A stretch of DNA of 64,000 nt from NCBI RefSeq assembly GCF_000241525.1, contig NZ_AHIL01000012.1, forward strand, positions 62,001 to 126,000. The letters are read 5' to 3'. Below, in pieces: positions 9,721-17,091 of the stretch. Position 1 is the first letter of the stretch, and every line of letters begins with the position of its first letter. The position numbers were made by a program, and so were the translations under genes. Under the pieces are notes generated by a model. The model had not been told where the DNA came from. It was given only the letters and a program-made list of their open reading frames with translations, and did no database searches. The DNA is from Comamonas testosteroni ATCC 11996. Its GTDB lineage: Bacteria > Pseudomonadota > Gammaproteobacteria > Burkholderiales > Burkholderiaceae_C.

Positions 9721-10497
9721 ATGACGAATGCTTTGAAACCCTGGCCCTACCCCCGTTGGGTGGCCCACCGCGGCGCCGGCAAGCTGGCACCGGAGAACAC
9801 CATGAGCGCCTTCCGTCTGGGCGCGCAACATGGCTACCGCTTCTTTGAATGCGATGCCAAGCTCAGCCAGGACGGCGTGCTGTTTCTGATGCATGACGCC
9901 ACGCTGGAGCGCACCACCAACGGCCACGGCATTGGCGGCGCACTGAGCATGGGCGAGATCGCCCAGCTCGACGCCGGCAGCTGGCACTCACGCGCCTATG
10001 CAGGCGAAGCCCTGCCCACGCTGGAAGCCCTGGCGCGCTGGTGCCTGGCCAACCATCTGCACCTGAATGTGGAAATCAAGCCGACCCCGGGCCAGGAGCT
10101 GGAAACCGGCCGCGCCTGCGGCGAGCTGATGCAGCGCATCTGGCCGCAAGCCGAGGTGCAGCCGCTGTTCACCTCATTCAAGTCCGAATCGCTCAAGGGC
10201 GCCCGCGAGACCGCACCGCATATCCCGCGCGGCCTGCTGGTGGACAAGCTGGCCGACGCCAGCGGCGACGCCGACCTGAAGCTGGCCCTGGAGCTGGACT
10301 GCAGCGCCATGGTGCTCAACCATGCGCTGTGGACGCCCGAGCTGGTGGCCAAGGTACATGGCGCAGGCCTCTACTGCAGCAGCTACACCGTCAACGACCA
10401 ATGGGCCGCACAGCGCCTGATCGACCTGGGCACGGACGGGATCATCACCGACCGCGTGGACCTTTTCAGCCCCGCGCAGACAGGCGAGCAGCTGTAA
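9721..10497 (+). CDS. ugpQ: Glycerophosphodiester phosphodiesterase
   Basis: A 258-residue GDPD-family TIM-barrel enzyme. The catalytic motif is seen as WVAHRGAGKLAPENTMSAF (His-Arg and Glu-Asn near residues 14-23), followed by FFECDAKLSQDGVLFLMHD, which carries the metal-binding Glu/Asp and the second catalytic His, and later VEIKPTPGQ. It hydrolyses glycerophosphodiesters to glycerol-3-phosphate plus an alcohol. It has no signal peptide, so it acts in the cytosol on substrates imported by UgpBAEC. I chose the ATG at 9721 because the family similarity begins there; an in-frame ATG at 9634 would add 29 unrelated residues that overlap the R1 repeat. Confidence 0.93.
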   Translation: MTNALKPWPYPRWVAHRGAGKLAPENTMSAFRLGAQHGYRFFECDAKLSQDGVLFLMHDATLERTTNGHGIGGALSMGEIAQLDAGSWHSRAYAGEALPTLEALARWCLANHLHLNVEIKPTPGQELETGRACGELMQRIWPQAEVQPLFTSFKSESLKGARETAPHIPRGLLVDKLADASGDADLKLALELDCSAMVLNHALWTPELVAKVHGAGLYCSSYTVNDQWAAQRLIDLGTDGIITDRVDLFSPAQTGEQL

Positions 10498-10503
10498 ATC
10501 AGT

Positions 10504-10579
10504 AGCTGCTTACGCAGATCCACTAAGAACTTCAGCATCAATCAATGCTGAATTCCTTTCAAATCAAGCGTAAACAGCT
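10504..10579 (+). repeat. R2 AT-rich hairpin repeat, copy 1
   Basis: The outer arms are AGCTG-CTTA-CGC (10504-10515) and CAAGCG-TAAA-CAGCT (10565-10579), complementary apart from the four-base internal bulges. An inner perfect hairpin, TTCAGCAT-CAATCA-ATGCTGAA, spans 10531-10552. It lies just after the ugpQ stop codon. Related copies are at 25534-25609 and 40761-40836, with a fragment near 30078. Confidence 0.7.
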
Positions 10580-10599
10580 TCTATATTCATAGCAAAACA

Positions 10600-10633
10600 A
10601 AAGCCCGGCCACCCAAAGCGGCCGGGCTTTTTT
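10600..10633 (+). terminator. Rho-independent terminator of the ugp operon
   Basis: An 11-base perfect stem AAAGCCCGGCC / GGCCGGGCTTT with a nine-base loop runs into a T run. It sits about 100 bases after the ugpQ stop, immediately after the R2 element. Confidence 0.9.
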
Positions 10634-10673
10634 GCGTTCACCACCTCCAATACTGGCACTGACAAATCAGGGC

Positions 10674-10709
10674 GGCCGCGCAAGGGCCTAGGCACAGCGC
10701 CTCAGGGGG
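10674..10709 (-). repeat. R1 repeat, internally deleted copy
   Basis: On the minus strand CCCCCTGAGGCGCTGTGCC is joined almost directly to a right-end-like CCCTTGCGCGGC. The left end abuts the stop codon of the TTT receptor gene, as in other R1 copies. Confidence 0.5.
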
Positions 10710-10711
10710 TG

Positions 10712-11695
10712 TCAATCCAGTTTCGTGCCGGAGGCCTTGACGGCGGCCGCCCAGCGCGGAGTCTCGGTGGCCAGGAACTTGCCGAAGGCCTCGGAGCCCA
10801 GGAAGGCCGGATCGGCGCCCTGCTCCACCATGCGGCTCTTCACATCGGGCAGGTTCATGACCTGCTGGAAGGCGTTGCTGAGTTTGGCCGTCACGTCCTT
10901 GGGCAGACCGGCAGGGGCGAGAAAGCCATAGAAGCCCACCACCTCGAAGCCCTTGAGGCCAGACTCGATGGCGGTCGGCACCTCCGGCAGTGCGGGGTTG
11001 CGCTCCTTGCTGGTCACGGCCAGAGCGCGCACCTTGCCCTGCTTGTGATAGGCGGCCGCCTGCGGAATGCTCTCGGCCATGAACTGCACCTGGCCGCCGA
11101 TCAGATCGGTGAACGCAGGCGCGCTGCCCTTGTAGGGGATGTGCACCAGATCCACGCCTGCGGCGCTCTTGAACATCTCGGGCACCAGATGGCTGATGCC
11201 GCCGTTGCCGGCCGAGCCGAAGTTGATCTTGCCGGGGTTGGCCTTGGCGTAGGTTGTGAACTCGGTCAGCGTCTTGGCCGGCACCTTGTTGTTGACCAGC
11301 AGCGCCAGCGGCTGCATAGCAGTGCGGGCAATCGGCGTGAAGTCCTTGAGCGTGTTGTAGGGCAGCTTGCTGTAGAGCGCAGGGTTGATGACCATCACGC
11401 CGGTGTTGGCCAGCATCAGCGTGTAGCCGTCGGCGGGCGAGCGCATCACGTCCTGCGCCCCCACGGAGCCGCCCGCTCCTGGCTTGTAATCCACCACCAG
11501 CGGCTGACCGAGCACGCCCTGCAGCTTGTCGGTCAGCAAACGGGCATGCTGGTCCAGCGGGCCGCCGGCGGGAAAGCCCAGCACGATGCGAATCGGCTTG
11601 GTCGGAAAGGCGTCCTGAGCCTGTGCGCCTGCGGACAAAAGCAGGCCTGCGCCAGCCATCAGGCCGGCCAGTATGTTCATTGAAGTCTTGTTCAT
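10712..11695 (-). CDS. TTT-type (Bug family) periplasmic solute receptor
   Basis: A 327-residue protein with an N-terminal signal peptide (MNILAGLMAGAGLLLSAGAQAQD) and the Bug-family core: YPTKPIRI-like FPTKPIRIVLGFPAGGPLDQHARLL, then VVDYKPGAGGSVGAQDVMRSPADGYT and VPTAIESGLKGFEVVGFYG. Bug receptors feed tripartite tricarboxylate transporters or act as sensors; ligands are usually carboxylates. No TctA/TctB membrane genes occur nearby, so it must use a carrier encoded elsewhere. I chose the ATG at 11695, where the signal peptide starts; further upstream in-frame codons overlap the terminator of the Sel1 gene. The ligand is unknown. Confidence 0.9.
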   Translation of the reverse strand: MNKTSMNILAGLMAGAGLLLSAGAQAQDAFPTKPIRIVLGFPAGGPLDQHARLLTDKLQGVLGQPLVVDYKPGAGGSVGAQDVMRSPADGYTLMLANTGVMVINPALYSKLPYNTLKDFTPIARTAMQPLALLVNNKVPAKTLTEFTTYAKANPGKINFGSAGNGGISHLVPEMFKSAAGVDLVHIPYKGSAPAFTDLIGGQVQFMAESIPQAAAYHKQGKVRALAVTSKERNPALPEVPTAIESGLKGFEVVGFYGFLAPAGLPKDVTAKLSNAFQQVMNLPDVKSRMVEQGADPAFLGSEAFGKFLATETPRWAAAVKASGTKLD

Positions 11696-11824
11696 TGTTG
11701 TCTCCTTGGTTTTAGAAATCATCGGCCGCACAAAACGCTGTCCGGGAAGTCTGATCGGCAGCCTGCCTGCGCTGGATAACGGCATTCGAGCCATGATTTG
11801 AACCATGACGGGAGCCGGCCGGCA

Positions 11825-11853
11825 TAAAAAAGCGCTTCTCGAGGGAAGCGCTT
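11825..11853 (-). terminator. Terminator downstream of the Sel1-repeat gene
   Basis: On the minus strand AAGCGCTTC-N6-GAAGCGCTT is followed by six T. It lies 25 bases after the Sel1 gene stop and separates it from the downstream TTT receptor gene. Confidence 0.88.
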
Positions 11854-11877
11854 GGGTGCCTGAGTGCAAAGCGGCAA

Positions 11878-13506
11878 TCAGCGCTTGGGTTGCCAGGCCA
11901 GCGCCTTGTTCTGCTGCTCGGCCACCTGGGCAATGCTGAGCTTGTTGGCTGCTTCATCGCGGCGCTTGGCGGCATCACCACCCAGCTCCATGGCCGCCAG
12001 GTTGTACCAGAAGTAGGCCCTGGCATTGTCACGCGCCACGCCCTGGCCCTGTGCATAGACCATGCCCAGGTTGTACTGGGCAGCGGCATCGCCCTGCTCG
12101 GCCGCACGCTGATACCACTGCACGGCCTTGCCGTAATCGCGCGCAGCGCCCTGGCCTTCGGCGTACATCACGCCCAGGCGGTTCTGCGCACCGGAATGGC
12201 CTTGCTCGGCTGCCGCGGCATACCACTTCATCGCCTGAGCAGGGCTGGCTGCACTGCCCTGGCCGTCCGCATACAGACGCGCCAGATTGAACTGAGCCGA
12301 GGCATCGCCCTTGTCGGCCGCGCGGCGGAACCACTGCATGGCCGTCGCATAGTTCTGCGCAACGCCACGGCCTTCGGCGTACAAGGTGCCCACGTTGTTG
12401 ATGGCCGCTGCATGGCCTTGCTCGGCCGCCTTCTGATACCACTGCAGGGCCGTGCCGTAGTTCTGGGGTGTGCCCAGACCTTCGGCATAGATGGTGCCCA
12501 GGTTGTACTGGGCATCGGCGTGATTCTGGTCGGCCGCGCGCTGGAACCATTGCGCCGCATAGGCTGGGCTTTGTTCCACACCCAGACCGTAGAGATAGAG
12601 ACGGCCCAGATGGTTCTGACCGTCGGCATTCCACTGCTCGGCACTCTTCTGGAACCAGGATGCCGCCAGCTTGTAGTCACGCGGCACACCCACGCCATCC
12701 ATATACATGCGGCCCAGGCTGTTCTGGGCCCTGGCGTCGCCCTGCTCGGCAGCGCGCTGCAGCCACTGGGCGGCCTGAACGGGATCCAGCTTCACGCCCA
12801 CGCCGTCGGACAGCATGGAGCCCAGCTGGTTCTGCGCTTCCGCATGACCTTGATCGGCGGCTTTCTTGAACCAGTCTGCAGCCGTCATGTAGTTCACGGC
12901 CACGCCATTGCCCTTGATGTAGCGCTGACCCAGCTCGAACTGGGCCGTCACATGGCCTTGCGCAGCGGATTTTTCCAGCCACTGGGCAGCGGTGCTGAAG
13001 CTCTGGGGAACGCCCAGGCCTTCCTGATAGAGGTGGGACAGGTTGTACTGCGCCACGGCATTGTTCTGCTGCGCCGCGCGGCCGTACCACTGGGCAGCCT
13101 CGCGGTAGTTCTGCGGCAGACCCTGGCCGTTGGCATACAGCGCACCCAGGCTGTTCTGGGCGCCCGCATGTCCCTGGGCTGCGGCCTTGCGGAACCACTG
13201 GGCAGCGGTGGCTGCATTCTGGGGCACACCCTGGCCATGCACATACATCTCGCCCAGCTGGTTCTGCGCCTTGGCATCGCCGCGCTCGGCAGCCTGCAGC
13301 GGACCGGCCGTGGAGGCCACGCGCGCGCCTGCAATCGGCAGCGGGCCGTATTGCAGACGGCTGAATTCAAACTGGGGGCCCGATGTGGCGGCTCTGGAAT
13401 CGCGCAAAAAATTCATGCGACCTTCCGCACCGGTTTGCGCTGATGCGCTCTGGGCAAAGGCCGCCAGACTCGACATGACCAGCGCTGCGATGGGAGTGAA
13501 CTTCAT
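11878..13506 (-). CDS. Exported Sel1-repeat (TPR-like) protein with twelve repeats
   Basis: A 542-residue protein with a Sec signal peptide (MKFTPIAALVMSSLAAFAQS, cleavage near residue 24). Twelve consecutive 36-residue Sel1 repeats fill residues 73-504 with no insertions. The consensus is AEQGHAxAQxNLGxMYAxGxG, then VxxNYxxAxQWYQKA. A 38-residue tail ends NKALAWQPKR. Sel1 repeats form alpha-solenoids for protein-protein contact; bacterial members act as envelope adaptors in signalling or cell-envelope processes. The partner here is unknown. The gene is monocistronic, with terminators on both sides. A Lys/Arg-rich C-terminus is the only feature outside the repeats. Confidence 0.93.
   Translation of the reverse strand: MKFTPIAALVMSSLAAFAQSASAQTGAEGRMNFLRDSRAATSGPQFEFSRLQYGPLPIAGARVASTAGPLQAAERGDAKAQNQLGEMYVHGQGVPQNAATAAQWFRKAAAQGHAGAQNSLGALYANGQGLPQNYREAAQWYGRAAQQNNAVAQYNLSHLYQEGLGVPQSFSTAAQWLEKSAAQGHVTAQFELGQRYIKGNGVAVNYMTAADWFKKAADQGHAEAQNQLGSMLSDGVGVKLDPVQAAQWLQRAAEQGDARAQNSLGRMYMDGVGVPRDYKLAASWFQKSAEQWNADGQNHLGRLYLYGLGVEQSPAYAAQWFQRAADQNHADAQYNLGTIYAEGLGTPQNYGTALQWYQKAAEQGHAAAINNVGTLYAEGRGVAQNYATAMQWFRRAADKGDASAQFNLARLYADGQGSAASPAQAMKWYAAAAEQGHSGAQNRLGVMYAEGQGAARDYGKAVQWYQRAAEQGDAAAQYNLGMVYAQGQGVARDNARAYFWYNLAAMELGGDAAKRRDEAANKLSIAQVAEQQNKALAWQPKR
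11995..13290 (-). repeat. Twelve in-frame 108-base tandem repeats
   Basis: These encode the Sel1 units of the exported protein. The spacing is exactly 36 codons throughout, with variable third positions, so the array is old or under coding selection rather than a recent satellite expansion. Confidence 0.85.
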
Positions 13507-13654
13507 TCCGGTACGATTCCTAGACGCTTGTTGTTACATCAGACATACGATGACACCAACCTGCGAGCGTAACTGATTCTGATAGCAGCTTCGATAAGGA
13601 ATCCCTCAATCGCGGCATCCTAGCCACAGTTTTTTGACATTTGGCCGTGACATG

Positions 13655-13676
13655 AAAAAGCCCGGCAAAGCCGGGC
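13655..13676 (-). terminator. Terminator of the TTT receptor/formylglutamate amidohydrolase operon
   Basis: A perfect stem GCCCGGC-TTT-GCCGGGC on the minus strand is followed by five T. It begins 20 bases after the amidohydrolase stop codon. Confidence 0.88.
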
Positions 13677-13695
13677 CTGGAGCGATGGACAGGTT

Positions 13696-14601
13696 TCAGC
13701 CTCTGCTCATCTGCTGGCGCACATAGTCCGCCAGCACCTGCATGAGCTCGGCAAAATGCATGCGCAGCGGCTCGAAGCCCGCATTCGGCTCGCGCGTGTC
13801 CTCATCCATATAGACGGGGCGACGGATCTCGATCTGCATCGAGTGGCGATTGAGCTGCGGCTGGCCTATGCGCCCGATCAGCTCCACGCCCTTGTAGGGC
13901 TCGTTATAGGCCACGCTGTAGCCAAAGCCCTTGAGCGTATCGCCCACCAGATGGATGAACTCGGGCGCACAGGTCGTGCCGTCGCGGTCGCCCAGCACGA
14001 AGTCGGCCAGCGGCGGTGCATCGCTGCGTCCCAGTCGCTGATACACATCATTGGGCATGGAGTGCAGATTCAGATGCCACACAGCCCCGAAGCGGGCCAC
14101 GCTGTCGTCGATGGCCTGCGCCAGCGCCGCGTGATAGGGGCGCCAGTAGCGCTCGATACGGTGCTGCACCTCGGCAACGGTGCGCTTGCGTTCATACAGG
14201 GGCGTGGCCACACCGGCCTTGCTGATGCGCTGCCAGATCAGGCCCAGCCCCTGCTGGGTCTTGATGCTGGGCGACAGCGGCACCGGCCACTCGCCCTCGA
14301 TCTGCGCGGGGTCCAGGTCAGACTCGTTGCGGTTCGGATCGACATAGGTACGCGGAAAAGTCGCTTCCAGCAGCGTGGCACCAAACTCGGGCCAGCGCTC
14401 CCAGAGCGCGGCCACATGCGTGTCCTCGCCACGGCGCAGCAGACTCATGGGCACGACGGCGCCGAAGTCCTCGGGATAGGCCGTGCCGCTGTGCGGCGAG
14501 TCGCAGACTATGGGCAGAACCTCGCCCCGGGCCGGGTGCACCAGCACCGGCTCGGCCGGTCTGGCTTGCAGAAAATCAGGCAAAGACATTGATGCCTTCA
14601 T
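13696..14601 (-). CDS. N-formylglutamate amidohydrolase family protein
   Basis: A 301-residue protein of the FGase family (zinc-dependent; N-formyl-L-glutamate to formate plus glutamate, as in HutG). Landmarks are IVCDSPHSGTAYPEDFG near residue 31, RRGEDTHVAALW, the arginine-rich TYVDPNRNESDLD, HLNLHSMPNDVYQRLG near residue 175, and the C-terminal QIEIRRPVYMDEDTREP. There are no other histidine-utilisation genes here. Its ATG overlaps the TGA of the upstream TTT receptor (TGATG), so the two are translationally coupled. I infer that the receptor brings in the substrate or a related N-acyl amino acid or dicarboxylate. The start is set by the overlap; an ATG at residue 5 is an alternative. Confidence 0.9.
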   Translation of the reverse strand: MKASMSLPDFLQARPAEPVLVHPARGEVLPIVCDSPHSGTAYPEDFGAVVPMSLLRRGEDTHVAALWERWPEFGATLLEATFPRTYVDPNRNESDLDPAQIEGEWPVPLSPSIKTQQGLGLIWQRISKAGVATPLYERKRTVAEVQHRIERYWRPYHAALAQAIDDSVARFGAVWHLNLHSMPNDVYQRLGRSDAPPLADFVLGDRDGTTCAPEFIHLVGDTLKGFGYSVAYNEPYKGVELIGRIGQPQLNRHSMQIEIRRPVYMDEDTREPNAGFEPLRMHFAELMQVLADYVRQQMSRG

Positions 14602-15590
14602 CAGTCCAGCTTGATATTGGCGCGCTTGGCCACGGCCGTGTAGCGCTCGATCGCAGTCTTGATCTGCTTGGCAAACTGCTCGGGCGTGTTGCCCATGGAC
14701 TCGCCGGAGATGGACTTCTGCTTTTCCAGGTAGTCGGGCGAAGCCATGACCTTGTGGGCCGCAGCATTGAGCTTGTCGATGATGGGCTTGGGTGTGCCCG
14801 CAGGCGCCACCAGGCCGAACCAGCCGCCGTCGCCCATCTGGGGATAGCCCAGCTCGGTATAGGTGGGCACATCGGGCAGCACATCGCTGCGCTTGAGGGC
14901 CAGCACGGCCAGGGGACGCAGCTGGCCAGCCTTGATATGCGGCAGGGTCGAAGGCAGGTTGTCCGTCATGGCATTGACCTGTCCGCCCAGCGCATCGGTA
15001 ATGGCCTGGCCCGCTCCCTTGTAAGGAATGTGCAGCAGCTGGATGCCCGCCAGGTTCATGAAGTTCTCGATATTGGCATGACCGAGCGATCCCGTGCCCG
15101 GCGAGGCAAAGGTGTACTTGTCGGGGTTGGCCTTGGCCAGCGCGATGAATTCCTTCATGGTCTTGGCGGGCACGCTGGCGTTCACCACGAAGACGCTGGG
15201 CACGCTCATCACATTGGTGATGGGAGCAAAGTCCTTGATCGCGTCATAGGGCAGCTTGCGGAAGATGGCCGGGTTGGAGCCATGGGTGGACACCGTGGCC
15301 ATACCGATGGTGTAGCCGTCGGGAGCGGCCTTGGCGATTTCCGAAGCGCCGATGGAGCCGCCGGCTCCGCCGCGGTTGTCCACCACCACGGCCTTGCCCA
15401 GTATCTGGCCCATCTTGTCGGCCAGCAGACGCGCCACCATATCGGTGGAGCCGCCCGCGCCAAAGGGCACGATCAGGCGGATGGGGCGATTGGGGTAGTC
15501 CGCTGCTGCATTGGCAGCGAACGCGGGGGACAGCGCGGCGGCCGCTGCGCAGGCGGCAATGGACGACAGAACGGTACGACGAATGGCCAT
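14601..15590 (-). CDS. TTT-type (Bug family) periplasmic receptor, coupled to the amidohydrolase
   Basis: A 329-residue solute receptor. The signal peptide has a twin-arginine-like start (MAIRRTVLSSIAACAAAAAL). It is followed by YPNRPIRLIVPFGAGGSTDMVARLL, VVDNRGGAGGSIGASEIAKA and VPTYTELGYPQMGDGGWFG, all Bug landmarks. The stop overlaps the amidohydrolase start by one base (TGATG). Divergent from it is a LysR-type gene, a common arrangement for substrate-induced uptake. No TctAB genes are present. The ligand is unknown; coupling to an N-formylglutamate amidohydrolase suggests an N-formyl or N-acyl amino acid or a dicarboxylate. A GGAGAAGCC ribosome binding site precedes the ATG. Confidence 0.92.
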   Translation of the reverse strand: MAIRRTVLSSIAACAAAAALSPAFAANAAADYPNRPIRLIVPFGAGGSTDMVARLLADKMGQILGKAVVVDNRGGAGGSIGASEIAKAAPDGYTIGMATVSTHGSNPAIFRKLPYDAIKDFAPITNVMSVPSVFVVNASVPAKTMKEFIALAKANPDKYTFASPGTGSLGHANIENFMNLAGIQLLHIPYKGAGQAITDALGGQVNAMTDNLPSTLPHIKAGQLRPLAVLALKRSDVLPDVPTYTELGYPQMGDGGWFGLVAPAGTPKPIIDKLNAAAHKVMASPDYLEKQKSISGESMGNTPEQFAKQIKTAIERYTAVAKRANIKLD

Positions 15591-15634
15591 GCGGCTTCTC
15601 CTTGGATCTCGTGAAAGACTGGTTATGGGTCGGC

Positions 15635-15660
15635 TCGGAGCGCTTCACCGAACGCTCCGA
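15635..15660. promoter_or_regulatory. Inverted repeat in the LysR/TTT divergent region
   Basis: TCGGAGCG-N10-CGCTCCGA is a perfect 8-base inverted repeat between the divergent receptor and lysR genes. Its spacing and interrupted-palindrome form suit a LysR-type regulator site, but binding is inferred. Confidence 0.5.
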
Positions 15661-15748
15661 CCTTTGTTTCATTCTGTGCCGCAGGCCGCATGGCGAAAAG
15701 CGACAAGACGGCACGCAAGTATTACCAACCGTCATAATTCAAGCCGTC

Positions 15749-16654
15749 ATGCGCATGCACTCTCCGTCCCTGTCCGAACTTCACGCCTTTGCCGCGGCCG
15801 CCCGCCTGGGCAGTTACTCGCTCGCCGCGCAGGAGCTGTATGTGACGCAGGGCGGCATCAGCCGGGCCATTGCCAGGCTTGAGGAGCATCTGGGTTTTGC
15901 CCTGTTCGAGCGTCTGGGCAGACGCAACGCGCTCACTGCGGCAGGACAGGACTATCTGCAGGCGATAGAGCCTGCCGTGATGGCGATCGAGGCCGCATCA
16001 GCCGCCGCGCGCAGGCGCCGCCACGGGCCCCAGCTGCGTCTGTCGGTCATTCCCACGCTGTTCAGCCACTGGCTGATTCCGCGCCTGCCCGACTTCAACC
16101 GCCGTCATCCGCAAATCATGCTCTCCTTCGCGCCCTACCGGCGCGACGATCCGCTCAATGCGCCGGAGATCGATGCCTGGATTCGCGTCGGCAGCCAGCA
16201 CTGGCCGGCAGGCGTGGAGGCCGAATATGTGATCGGCCGCGACCTGATACCCATCTGCCACCCGCGCGAGCTGCAGGGGCCGAACCCCATCCGCAGCGAG
16301 CAGGATTTGCTGAACCGCCCGCTGCTGTTCCACACCAACTACCCGGGCAACTGGGCCAGCTGGATGCAGGCCCGGGGCCTGAGCCAGCCCTGCCCCGCCC
16401 CGGTCGCGGACTTTGAGACCGTGGCCCTGCTGGTGCAGGCCGTGGCAGCCGGCATGGGCACAGCCATGGTTCAGCGCTGCCTGGTGGAAGAAGATCTGGC
16501 ATCGGGGCGCGTGGCTCTGGCGCTGGATGCCCCGGTGCATATCGAGCGCGGCTACTTTCTATGCCAGCAAGGCAGCCGCCCTCCGACGGAGGCCTTAAAG
16601 CAGTTTCGCCGCTGGATACTGGAGCAGGCCGGTCCCGGCGCCGTCAGCGACTGA
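15749..16654 (+). CDS. LysR-family transcriptional regulator
   Basis: A 301-residue LTTR with an N-terminal winged helix-turn-helix (LSELHAFAAAARLGSYSLAAQELYVTQGGISRAIARLEEHLG, here read in segments) and a substrate-binding domain starting around residue 95 (LRLSVIPTLFSHWLIPRLPDFN). The pattern SLAAQELYVTQGGISRAI is similar to the GcvA-like branch. It is divergent from the TTT receptor/amidohydrolase operon and probably controls it in response to that operon's substrate. I chose the ATG at 15749; one at 15755 is equally possible, while the ATG at 15602 would add about 49 residues across the inverted repeat. Confidence 0.9.
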   Translation: MRMHSPSLSELHAFAAAARLGSYSLAAQELYVTQGGISRAIARLEEHLGFALFERLGRRNALTAAGQDYLQAIEPAVMAIEAASAAARRRRHGPQLRLSVIPTLFSHWLIPRLPDFNRRHPQIMLSFAPYRRDDPLNAPEIDAWIRVGSQHWPAGVEAEYVIGRDLIPICHPRELQGPNPIRSEQDLLNRPLLFHTNYPGNWASWMQARGLSQPCPAPVADFETVALLVQAVAAGMGTAMVQRCLVEEDLASGRVALALDAPVHIERGYFLCQQGSRPPTEALKQFRRWILEQAGPGAVSD

Positions 16655-16743
16655 GGCCCGGCCGGACACTGGCGCGAATACAACAGACACTCTTGAGTCA
16701 TATCAAGATTTCACGCAAAACTGCTTTCCAGCCAATGCGCCAA

Positions 16744-17019
16744 TCAGCGCCAGGCTCTGGAAAGCACCCACTGGCAACAGGCACTTGTGCAGACCAGTGC
16801 GGCATAGCCGAGCATCTTGCCATCGCGTGAAAACAGCCAGAGACTGGCCAGCAAAACCGCCGCACCCAATATGAAATTGATAGCTACCTGCACAATGAAG
16901 GATTGGGCTCCAGCCTTGTTTTTCTTGAATATTCGAGCGCAGACCGCCAGGCCCAGCGCGAGAAAAAAAGCCGGGGCGACGAAGTTGAGTAAATGATTCA
17001 CGCTCGCAACAAAATCCAT
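16744..17019 (-). CDS. Small hydrophobic membrane protein, function unknown
   Basis: A 91-residue protein with three hydrophobic segments: NHLLNFVAPAFFLALGLAV (residues 6-24), SFIVQVAINFILGAAVLLAS (about 38-57) and MLGYAALVCTSACCQWVL (about 68-85). They are separated by a basic loop (RIFKKNKAG). I do not recognise a named family. The ATG at 17019 is chosen because the longer reading starts at a TTG. It is divergent from hemA, and the two start codons are only about 70 bases apart, so their promoters must be packed together. It could be a small subunit or accessory protein; no partner is evident. Confidence 0.7.
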   Translation of the reverse strand: MDFVASVNHLLNFVAPAFFLALGLAVCARIFKKNKAGAQSFIVQVAINFILGAAVLLASLWLFSRDGKMLGYAALVCTSACCQWVLSRAWR

Positions 17020-17077
17020 GGCAACAATCGATTCCAAGGCTTTGAGACCGGGGGGTGCCCAATCCGGTTCTAAATTT

Positions 17078-17083
17078 TATAAT
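17078..17083 (+). promoter_or_regulatory. -10 box placing the hemA transcript start at or next to its ATG
   Basis: A perfect TATAAT ends eight bases before the hemA ATG (17092), in the AT-rich patch TTCTAAATTTTATAATCCCC. Transcription would start at about 17090. There is no Shine-Dalgarno sequence and no clear -35. Confidence 0.6.
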
Positions 17084-17091
17084 CCCCTGTT

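Noticed and set aside
15602..15748. Extended N-terminus of the LysR protein from the ATG at 15602
   Set aside because: The extra 49 residues have no similarity to the family and would cover the inverted repeat and the promoter region.
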